Shown here in pieces: positions 57,056-64,000 of a DNA stretch of 64,000 bases. The notes below the pieces were generated by a model. It was not told where the DNA came from. It worked only from the letters and a program-made list of their open reading frames with translations, and did no database searches. Every line of letters begins with the position of its first letter. Position 1 is the first letter of the stretch. This DNA comes from Bradyrhizobium sp. 190 (GTDB taxonomy: Bacteria; Pseudomonadota; Alphaproteobacteria; Rhizobiales; Xanthobacteraceae), in contig NZ_JADPJL010000060.1 of NCBI RefSeq assembly GCF_023073415.1, positions 1 through 64,000 of the forward strand, in the 5' to 3' direction. The position numbers were made by a program, and so were the translations under genes.

Positions 57056-57708
57056 CCCGCTGGGGCCTCCCTCGCCAAATGGGCCAACACCGGCGAAAAC
57101 AATTGGCCCGCGGCATCGCGGTGTTCAGTCCCCGGATTGTCGGCGGCCGTTCCGACAGCTAGGCGTAGAAGCACGCGGCGGCAATCAAGCGTTGACGCTT
57201 CATCGAGCCAAGCGCCGAGGCAGGCATGTCCATCGTCTTCAATCCCTAGCGCGAGTTCTTGAGGATCAGCAATTAATCTGGTCGAAACCGCATGCGCTGC
57301 ATGTCGGATCCCGAAAGCCTGCACCTCGGTACCGACGTGCTCGACCAGAACGGCGACATCGTGCTTTGAAATCAGCCTTGTCAGCGAACGGGCATGCCAA
57401 ATGCCGCCGGCGAGCAGGGCAGCCCTGCTCGGATCATGCCCGTGGAGAAGGTCTGGCCCGAAGTCACTTCCGTTCAAGCCCATTTCACCTTCAAGCAGCA
57501 ACGCTTGCAGTCTTATCTGCAGCCTAGGACTCTTCTGCAGTCGCGCCAACGTCGCGGCCGAGAGGTTCGCGTCAAGTCGCGCGGCAAGGCGGGTCGGATG
57601 AATCGTGGCAGCAAGCTTACGAATACCTACAGAGGCTAATTTCAGCGGATCATGCCGCTCGGCAGACGGATTCGGTCTCGTCATGTCGGATACCACACTA
57701 CGCCGCAT
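57052..57708 (-). CDS. nolU: NolU (SctK), sorting-platform protein
   Basis: The product has up to 218 residues; an inner ATG at 57684 (MTRPNPSAERHD) is an alternative start. It shows LAARLDANLSAATLARLQKSPRLQIRLQALLLEG and the C-terminal DPQELALGIEDDGHACLGAWLDE of the SctK family. Position between rhcJ and nolV is standard for rhizobial T3SS. Confidence 0.87.
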   Translation of the reverse strand: MRRSVVSDMTRPNPSAERHDPLKLASVGIRKLAATIHPTRLAARLDANLSAATLARLQKSPRLQIRLQALLLEGEMGLNGSDFGPDLLHGHDPSRAALLAGGIWHARSLTRLISKHDVAVLVEHVGTEVQAFGIRHAAHAVSTRLIADPQELALGIEDDGHACLGAWLDEASTLDCRRVLLRLAVGTAADNPGTEHRDAAGQLFSPVLAHLAREAPAG

Positions 57709-58573
57709 TAGGCTTAGTCGCTTTGCGAATCATCTCGATAGCAGAGACACCCGAGCGCCCACCAACAGCGCTAACTTTCTGAGATGATTGCCTGCGCTGA
57801 CGCCCACGAGCGCTCAGCAAGACGCAGGATAGGACGCCGAATACAGACCCGCCGAGCCCCATGCCAACCGCAACCAATGGCGTTGAAATGACTCCAGATG
57901 CTTGGGCGAAACCAGCCGCAGCCGCCGGTCGCGGCTCTAGTGCGGGCCGCTCGACTGAGACGAAAACAACAGCCACCTTGTCATAGGATAAGCCCTCGAT
58001 GCTGTTGGCGACGAGCATTTTAATCTGCGGCAGCAAAATTGAGAGATTTGCCCTCGAGTCATGCCGGATGAAAACCGACGCCGAAGATGGCGTGGTGTCA
58101 CGTCGCAACAGGTCGTTCTTTGGCAGAACAACGTGGACGCGCGCCGAGAGGACACCATCGATATCACTGATCGTGCGAGATAATTCCTCGCTCAGCGCAT
58201 AGACGTAACGGGCGCGCTCCTCGATTGGCGAAGCAATCAGACCCGCCGCGCTGAACACTTCGCCGAGACTCTTGAAAGCGTGGCGCGGCAACCCTTCGCC
58301 ATTCAGCAGGTCGATTGCGGAAGCAATCTGAGTCTGCTCGACCTGGATCGTGATAGTCCCGTCCTTAGCGGCAACGCGGAGCGCATCGACCCCGTTTTTG
58401 AGGAGGACCGCAAGCATCTCATTGGCCTCACGCTCCTGAACTTTCGTGTAGAGATCGGCTTTGCAACCAACCAGGGCAAGCAGGAGTGGCAGCAGAGCCA
58501 GAAGTTGAACCCGCTTGCGGAATGGGCGCGCCTGACCGCTTTCGCGATAGATTAAACCAATCATTCGCCCCAC
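57698..58573 (-). CDS. rhcJ: RhcJ/NolT (SctJ), inner-ring lipoprotein
   Basis: This lipoprotein of up to 291 residues starts with GTG at 58573 next to the nolB stop, or ATG at 58564. The signal ends LLLALVGC-K. The ring domain follows (LYTKVQEREANEMLAVLLKNGVDALR, RYVYALSEELSRTISDIDGVLSARVHVVLP), and a C-terminal membrane helix (STPLVAVGMGLGGSVFGVLSCVLL) ends it. Confidence 0.94.
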   Translation of the reverse strand: MGRMIGLIYRESGQARPFRKRVQLLALLPLLLALVGCKADLYTKVQEREANEMLAVLLKNGVDALRVAAKDGTITIQVEQTQIASAIDLLNGEGLPRHAFKSLGEVFSAAGLIASPIEERARYVYALSEELSRTISDIDGVLSARVHVVLPKNDLLRRDTTPSSASVFIRHDSRANLSILLPQIKMLVANSIEGLSYDKVAVVFVSVERPALEPRPAAAAGFAQASGVISTPLVAVGMGLGGSVFGVLSCVLLSARGRQRRQSSQKVSAVGGRSGVSAIEMIRKATKPNAA

Positions 58574-59071
58574 TCAGCCCGCCGATATCAGCTTGTTCAG
58601 AGATGAACCGAGGCTACCGATGCCATTTGAAATGAGTGTTACCTGGATGGCGCTGTCAGAAACATCCTTCAAATTCGCCAACATCGCCTCGAAGTCACCC
58701 GCGCCACTGGGGGTGCCCGGCACACCTGCTTCCGCTTTGCCCGGTTGCAGCAAAAGGGGCTCCGATGCCGGCCCGGCCTCCGCACCTTTTGGAACTGCAT
58801 TGACCGGATACATCGCAGAAAGATTTTGGAGGATGCGATCGCCCAGCGGGCTCGCCTGTGTTGTTGCACGCGATACCTCGGATGTCGGCGGAACGGCCGC
58901 CGCTTCCGTTACTGAAGGCGCAAGGTCTTGAACCGAAGCCGCTTGCAAGAGACTCTGCTGAAACTGGACCTGCGCGTCGACAACTGTTGCCGAAAAGGCC
59001 TTGGACAGGCCTTCTAGATTGTGAGAAATCGGCGCAGCGCCTAACATCATCATGGAAAGACTCGCTCTCAT
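58574..59071 (-). CDS. nolB: NolB/NopB (SctI-like inner rod protein)
   Basis: NolB (NopB) is a secreted component, likely the inner rod, and starts the core operon. The open frame begins at 59098, only 23 bases from the tts box. The ATG at 59071 (165 residues, MRASLSMMMLG) or 59053 fits the spacing at other boxes better. The C-terminal part (FEAMLANLKDVSDSAIQVTLISNGIGSLGSSLNKLI) is the conserved rod-like helix pair. Confidence 0.85.
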   Translation of the reverse strand: MRASLSMMMLGAAPISHNLEGLSKAFSATVVDAQVQFQQSLLQAASVQDLAPSVTEAAAVPPTSEVSRATTQASPLGDRILQNLSAMYPVNAVPKGAEAGPASEPLLLQPGKAEAGVPGTPSGAGDFEAMLANLKDVSDSAIQVTLISNGIGSLGSSLNKLISAG

Positions 59072-59120
59072 CGAGATGTGATACGACCAGCCGTTCAAGC
59101 CGATTAGCGGCTTAATGTCC

Positions 59121-59150
59121 TAGACAGGCCAGCTGACGACAAGCTGACGA
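59121..59150 (-). promoter_or_regulatory. tts box upstream of nolB core operon
   Basis: The minus strand reads TCGTCAGCTTGTCGTCAGCT followed by GGCCTGTCTA. TtsI would drive nolB-rhcJ-nolU-nolV-rhcN-y4yJ-rhcQRSTU from here. The divergent rhcC1 starts 89 bases away. Confidence 0.85.
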
Positions 59151-59238
59151 GTTCGCCCGCACATCGCCATCTAAAGATCACGTTTCGCGTTCACGTACCA
59201 AACGTACTCCTGTTAGTTTAAGTCAAAGAGAACCATGA

Positions 59239-59934
59239 ATGCTCATCCGATCCATAATCCCGCACGTTTTGAACGGAGTTCTGTGTGTCGCCGTTTTCGT
59301 TTCCGGCGGAATACAGATCGCGCGCGGCGCTCCCCTGTCGCTGCCCTCGACCCCTTACCGGTATACGGTTCTGGATCAGGAGCTTTCTGCCGCGCTGCAG
59401 GAATTCGGCAACAACCTCAATATTAAAGTCACCATCAGCGCCGAGGTGAAGGGTCGGATTCGCGGGCACATGCCGGACCTACCACCGCGCGAGTTCCTTG
59501 ACCATCTGACTCAGCTCTACAATCTTCAATGGTATTACGATGGGCTCGTGCTTTACGTCTCTACCGCAAAGGAAGCGCAAACTCGTCTGCTTCTCCTAAC
59601 TTCAATCAGCTGCGACGCGCTCAAGGCAACCCTCGATGCGCTCGCCATTTCCGACGAACGCTACATCATGAGATCGGCTCCGGGAAATGGCCTAGTCCTT
59701 GCGTCCGGTCCACCACGCTTCATCGCACTCGTGGATCAGACGCTCAATGGTCTTGTGGCGGAGGCGCAGGCGCGACCTCGCTCCGTCGAGATGCCGTCCC
59801 GGGAATCTGTGCTGATGTTATATCGCGGCGCCTCCGCGACGGTCGTTCGGGATGGGCGAACTGAAGGCCCGTACTCTTCAGACATGCCGCGCCAGGAGGG
59901 TGCCTTGCCTGCGCGAGGGCCGGCCCCAAGATGA
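59239..59934 (+). CDS. rhcC1: RhcC1/NolW, N-terminal part of the split secretin
   Basis: The 231 residues have a signal peptide (NGVLCVAVFVSGGIQIARG) and the N0/N1 secretin domains (YRYTVLDQELSAALQEFGNNLNIKVTISAEVKGRIRG, EFLDHLTQLYNLQWYYDGLVLYVS). It has no secretin core, which RhcC2 provides. It is divergent from nolB. A decayed second copy lies at 30.9 kb. Confidence 0.92.
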   Translation: MLIRSIIPHVLNGVLCVAVFVSGGIQIARGAPLSLPSTPYRYTVLDQELSAALQEFGNNLNIKVTISAEVKGRIRGHMPDLPPREFLDHLTQLYNLQWYYDGLVLYVSTAKEAQTRLLLLTSISCDALKATLDALAISDERYIMRSAPGNGLVLASGPPRFIALVDQTLNGLVAEAQARPRSVEMPSRESVLMLYRGASATVVRDGRTEGPYSSDMPRQEGALPARGPAPR

Positions 59935-60160
59935 TACTGAGACGAGCTTGTTTCCGAACTCCTGTTAGCCGCGCTCCTCAATGAGTCCGTTGCGCGGGTT
60001 GTGCAGGGAGCCTGGACCGATCGTCCGATCAGACGCCGTACAAGCATGCGAGACGTGCGTCTCGTAAATCGACTCCAGACCCACAAGAATTGCCGTTGCA
60101 CCACCTTGTGTTCCAGTATGGGGATGGCCGGTCGCCGTCCGTATTGAAGAAAGCGGGATT
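59935..60160. other. intergenic after rhcC1
   Basis: No gene recognised; the decayed 5' part of the ImmA/IrrE-like gene begins somewhere before 60160. Confidence 0.3.
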
Positions 60161-60770
60161 CTTGTTTCTCGTATTCACGTTCGCGCGGAAAAGGTGGATG
60201 CTTTTTCGCAATGGTCTGACCGGTTTGGCATTCCCTTCATTATGTTATCACGAGACAAGGCGAGCGCATCGAGACAGCGCTTTGATGCACTGCATGAACT
60301 CGCACACGTTTTACTTCATCGGAAGGTGACACAAGAGCATCTAAACAACCGCACGACTTATAAGATCTTGGAGAAGCATGCTGACCAGTTTGCAAGTTTT
60401 ATGCTGCTTCCTGAGCGTGACTTCCTAGACGAGCTATACGCCCCAACATTGGATGGCATGCTCAGTCTTAAGGAGAGATGGGGCGTTTCGGTCAGTGCAA
60501 TGATAATGCGCTGCAAGTCGCTCGACATCTTGGATGATTTGTCGGCCAAGCGCTTATGGATGGCGCCGATGGCGCAAAGGTGAACCATTTGACGGTAAAA
60601 TGGAAACAGAATCGCCTCACCTCATTCGGCGCTGCTTCGAAATGTTGTGTGAAGCTAATATCCAATCCATTACCGACATCAAAAACGCTCTGCCATTCCC
60701 TCTGGAGGACTTAGAGGAATTGGCAGACCTTGAACCGCCGGCATCTGCCTCGGACATCAGTGTATTGGGA
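60160..60770 (+). pseudogene. ImmA/IrrE-type metallopeptidase fragment, frameshifted
   Basis: The open frame from 60194 reads VDAFSQWSDRFGIPFIMLSRDKASASRQRFDALHELAHVLLH, with the zinc motif HELAH, then ILEKHADQFASFMLLPERDFLDEL. After a slip near 60580 another frame continues EPFDGKMETESPHLIRRCFEMLCE. Such proteins usually carry an XRE helix-turn-helix N-terminus, which is missing. It looks like a dead antitoxin- or phage-type regulator. Confidence 0.65.
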
Positions 60771-60779
60771 GCGTTTTCG

Positions 60780-61090
60780 GCGGACGCGTCGTGCGCGCAG
60801 GTCTGCATGGACGGGCCTCGCATATTAGCCATGACGGCCGGGGGCTTTTCACAGGACTCCCGTCCCCACTTTGCGTCGGCCGCTACCATTCTCTTGTCGT
60901 CGAGTTCGACGAGGTCTTCTCGCGGGATCTCATGGTGACAGCGCGTTCGGAAGAGGGCGAGGTCATGGCTCTCGCACATCGTTATCAACCAACTTACGGC
61001 CTGCCGTTTCACCCCGAATCCACACTTACGCAACGATGGCACGTGCTGCTCACAGACTTCTTACGGCTCGCAGAGACTTCCTGCCGATAA
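60780..61090 (+). pseudogene. TrpG/PabA-type glutamine amidotransferase C-terminal fragment
   Basis: The frame reads SHISHDGRGLFTGLPSPLCVGRYHSLVVEF, then VTARSEEGEVMALAHRYQPTYGLPFHPESTLT. This holds the catalytic His-x-Glu (FHPES) of class I amidotransferases from anthranilate or aminodeoxychorismate synthase. The N-terminal part with the nucleophilic Cys is absent, so the fragment is inactive. Confidence 0.75.
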
Positions 61091-61286
61091 AACTCTCAGA
61101 TCATTGCGCAGATGCGCATTTAAACTTGCGGAGGCGGACGCGAGCACGAAAAGGGCCTCCGCGAGAAGCGCGCGATCGAAGTCGTCGAGGGTGGTGCTCG
61201 AAGGTACAGCTGGTTATGATCGGCGGAAACAGTTGCTGTGCAACGCTCCGGCAGCAGCCGTCACCTGTAGCGGGCAAGATCAACGC

Positions 61287-62346
61287 ATGAACAGCACCTC
61301 TTCTTCACCAGTCAATGCGATCGCAGCCGAGCTTGCCGGCCTCGATCCCGCATACGCGCCGACGCCACTCCTGAACCTTCCGGCGCTGGCGGAGCGGCTC
61401 GGAGTGGCGCAGGTGCTAGCGAAAGACGAGGGCCGCCGCATGCTCGGCAGCTTCAAGTCGCTTGGTGGCACCTATGCCGGGTTGCGCGCGCTCGCCCGGG
61501 CCTCGCGCATGCAGGTGGCCGACCTTCTCGCGGCCCGACCTAAGGGGCAGCCGACCCTGGTCTGCGCCAGTGACGGTAATCACGGGCTCGCGGTAGCTGC
61601 CGCCGCGCGCTTTGCCGGGGCGCCCGCCCGCGTGTTCCTGCACGAGGGCGTGCCGAACGCGCGCGCGCCGCATCGAGAACAAGGGTGCCGAGATCGTGTG
61701 GGTGCCGGGCACCTACGACAATGCAGTTGATGCGGCCGCAGCCGCGGCCTGCCAAGGCGCCGGCATTCTTGTCGCCGACACGACCGACGATCCGAACGAC
61801 CCCATCGTTTGCGACGTCATGGCGGGATACGGCGTCACGGCGGCGGAAATCCGCGATCAAGTAGACTTCGCCGGCCATGGGCGTCCGACACACGTCTTTA
61901 TACAAGCTGGTGTCGGCGGACTCGCCGCTGCCATCGCCGAGGGCCTCTCGGGCTGGCTGGCACCTCCGGGATGCATCGTGACGGTCGAGCCGGAAACCGC
62001 CGCGTGTCTTGCGCCCGCGCTCGCGGCCGGTCGCCCGATTCGGGTGATAGGCGATCTTCGAACATCCGCGGAGATGCTCTCCTGCGGCCAGGCGAGTGCG
62101 CCCGCCGTTGCGGTGCTCAGGCGTCACGGCGCTCGGGCCATTACCGTGCTCGAGGCGGAATTGGTGGATGCTGTTCGCGTACTCTCCGCCCATGATGGCC
62201 TCGCCACCACGCCGTCCGGTGCAGCGGGCCTGGCGGGTGCCATGGCTGCTCTCGCAGACCCGAGCCATACAAGCGATCTCGGACTCGACCGGTCGAGCCG
62301 CATTCTCGTCCTCCTCACCGAACGCGACTGGGAGGACCGAACGTGA
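61287..62346 (+). pseudogene. diaminopropionate ammonia-lyase-like PLP enzyme, one frameshift
   Basis: The ATG at 61287 (MNSTSSSPVNAIAAELAGLD) starts a PLP fold-type II enzyme. The PLP Lys lies in MLGSFKSLGGTYAGL, and CASDGNHGLAVAAAARFAG follows. Near 61665 one base too many in GCGCGCGCCGC shifts the frame. The next frame carries RIENKGAEIVWVPGTYDNAV, HVFIQAGVGGLAAAIAEGL and PSGAAGLAGAMAAL to a stop at 62346. Apart from this slip it looks full length, so it is a recent pseudogene or a sequencing error. Confidence 0.78.
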
Positions 62347-62427
62347 GCAGCGCGATCTTCGCTCTTAGTTCGACTTGCATCCTCTCAGTGACGCCATGTC
62401 TGGCAGGCTCGAGGCTTCATGATTGGA

Positions 62428-62943
62428 TCATCGGCGGTCCGTCTCCGGCTCGGGAACCAGCGGTGCGCCCCCGACGGAAACCGGCCCTTCTGGTTTAGGC
62501 GGGCGAGTGGCTCTTGTAGTCGGCTTTGAAGCGGCCTGGGCTGCTGGCGGACGAATATCTGCAGGAAGAGGCGCAGCAATGTTCTGCAGAGACTCAATTC
62601 TTGAGGTCAGGGCTGCGATTTGATCTAACATCCGTTTCAAATCGGCTTGCTGCGCATCGATGTTGCGGTTAAGCGCTGAAATCTCCTCGCTCACCTCCTG
62701 TTGCCCCGACCGAATCTCCGAAAGGGCCGCCTTGTCTTCAGGTGACAACGCCGGCATTGGGACGACTTCACGTGCCGCTGACGCCTCGATCATTCGGTCG
62801 ATATGGGGCCAGTAAAATGCACCCCCAACGCATAGCCCGATGAAGACGGCGACAAATCCAAAAACCCACGGAAGGCGTCTTGATGACTTCTGCAAGACGG
62901 GCGGCAATTCCGAACCGTTCGCTTGATCAATCACATCCATCAT
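62428..62943 (-). CDS. membrane-anchored coiled-coil protein, function unknown
   Basis: The ATG at 62943 follows GAGAGAAAG and gives 171 residues. One transmembrane helix lies near residue 30 (LPWVFGFVAVFIGLCVGGAFYWP). A coiled coil follows (EIRSGQQEVSEEISALNRNIDAQQADLKRMLDQIAALTSRIESL), then a Pro/Ala-rich tail. I recall similar proteins in Bradyrhizobium without a function. Confidence 0.6.
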   Translation of the reverse strand: MMDVIDQANGSELPPVLQKSSRRLPWVFGFVAVFIGLCVGGAFYWPHIDRMIEASAAREVVPMPALSPEDKAALSEIRSGQQEVSEEISALNRNIDAQQADLKRMLDQIAALTSRIESLQNIAAPLPADIRPPAAQAASKPTTRATRPPKPEGPVSVGGAPLVPEPETDRR

Positions 62944-63880
62944 TCTTTCTCTCGATCTATAATGGCTCTCGTTGCCGCGATAGTAGATGACGGTCAAGAG
63001 CGTCCATGCGAAAGTACTTGGTCATGCGCAGAAAGATATCGGGAAAGATCATGCCGCTTCAGCGTCCAACACGACTCTCGTTCAACGAATCGATGTTTTA
63101 CCGCGCCAACAGGCGCTCGGCGCATTAACGCTGCACAGGCAATGAAAAAACGCACGATACGATCGCGGCCATAGCTCTAAGTACACTCGCGATGGCGCGG
63201 GCTCCTCCGCACTGGCGGCAATCTGCGGGGCGCACTGTCGAAAGATAAACAAGCACGCTCGCAGAAGGCCAGAAGGCGGGCTCAGCTAGCTTTTCAGATC
63301 AACTCTGCGCCCGAATGGATGGCTTTAGGCAAAGTTAAGCTAGCCGATTGAGAGATGACGAATCGCGAGCTATAAGAACGGGCGTTATCTGCGCGAGTCT
63401 AACAGCGAGCCATTTGACCAGGATCATGAGCCAGGAGCCACGGCTCCCTATGCCGGAATTTACCGGTGCATGGGCTGGCATCGCGAGATCGGCATCGCAG
63501 CGGGCCACGTCTTACCGCCACAAGGACATCATACGCACGCGGTGCATTTTTCAAGCTGACCACCCGATAGTTCGCAGACTTACTCGGAAATACAAGGAAT
63601 ATTGATTTTTGACGACTGAGTGGGCTTATCTTTTCGACTTTGCAAGCCTAACAGCCTGCATTGAACGCGGCGGCAATTTCGCGGCGAGCTTAGAGCAAGC
63701 GCATCAGGTGTCAGCCGTTTCATAATTGCGATGGAGTTGGCGGGGAATTCTTCGGAATGCGTGGACTTCTGATCGTTTTTGTGGCGCTTACAATAGTGTT
63801 GGCAGCACGCGGCCGGCACCAAGATAGCTTTGTGCCGCGGCTGACCGCGTCCCTGCCGCCAGTCAACGTGCCCTAGTCTT
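62944..63880. other. gene-poor stretch
   Basis: Short unsupported frames on both strands. A plus frame at 63348-63605 and a minus frame at 63580-63822 show no family motifs. Confidence 0.35.
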
Positions 63881-63885
63881 ATGAT

Positions 63886-64000
63886 CGTGGTCGAGTAGCT
63901 CGGCCATTCGGCTTTGCCCTCACAGATCCGGGCGGGCGGCTTTCCCGCACCCGGCTGTTCCCGGGGGTAACCCGCGTCATATCCGCGCCTGTGCCCAAGT
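63886..64000 (-). mobile_element. 3' end of a group II intron running off the window
   Basis: The minus strand has a domain V-like hairpin, AGCCGGGTGCGG-GAAA-GCCGCCCGCCCGG, with the catalytic AGC at its 5' side, followed by ATCTGTGAGGG and a tail ending CGACCACGAT. The last ~60 bases are nearly identical to 44767-44826. The intron body and any reverse transcriptase would lie beyond 64000. Confidence 0.65.

Noticed and set aside
1..64000. tRNA, rRNA or nif genes
   Set aside because: I looked for cloverleaf-like and nif-type signatures and saw none; a covariance-model search would be needed to exclude tRNAs.

Overview
The window looks like part of a symbiosis island from a nodulating Bradyrhizobium. 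Three things support this. The hydrogenase cluster has the B. japonicum-type hup/hyp/hox order. The type III secretion system (T3SS) is of the rhizobial Rhc class, with ttsI, nopA, nopC, nopX, nopP, a nod box and five tts boxes. Much of the remaining sequence is decayed insertion-sequence and intron debris, as is usual in such islands.

Layout. 1-4.8 kb: broken IS91, IS66 and IS21 genes and a serine-recombinase remnant that splits an istB. 4.8-22.8 kb, minus strand: an uptake [NiFe]-hydrogenase cluster. Reading with transcription it runs hupU' hupV' | hupSLCDF | hupGHIJK-hypABFCDE-hoxX*-hoxA*. The structural, accessory and Hyp maturation genes from hupS to hypE are all open. The H2-sensing and regulatory genes (hupU, hupV, hoxA) and hoxX are broken. 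Each of the two operons has a consensus sigma-54 promoter, and the second also has a near-consensus FixK/FNR box. 22.8-26 kb: gene-poor debris with a broken prolyl oligopeptidase. 26-31 kb, minus strand: a tts-box operon nopA-nopC-rhcD-(178-aa protein)-(TPR protein)-rhcV-small lipoprotein. Divergent from it, on the plus strand, lies a decayed second copy of rhcC1. 31.4-33.4 kb: nopX with its own tts box. 33.6-42.2 kb: nested IS elements (IS3, IS481, IS110, IS21, IS5, IS6) interrupted by nopP with its tts box. 42.3-44.7 kb: a tts-box-preceded 801-aa candidate effector that I do not recognise. 44.7-46.4 kb: a group II intron remnant and a broken nopP paralogue. 46.4-47.4 kb: a nod box and a diverged duplicate of its region. 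47.75-50.6 kb: ttsI, rhcC2 and y4xK. 50.65-59.1 kb, minus strand: the T3SS core operon nolB-rhcJ-nolU-nolV-rhcN-y4yJ-rhcQRSTU behind a tts box. 59.2 kb: rhcC1, divergent. 60-62.4 kb: broken metabolic and regulatory genes. 62.4-64 kb: a membrane coiled-coil protein, then the 3' end of another group II intron at the window edge.

How the genes work together. Flavonoid signalling through NodD at the nod box would switch on ttsI. TtsI would then activate the tts-box operons that build the secretion apparatus and export NopA, NopX, NopP and the new candidate. The hydrogenase would recycle H2 made by nitrogenase. Because its own activator HoxA is destroyed, expression probably depends on another sigma-54 activator such as NifA, plus FixK2. 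That last step is inference.
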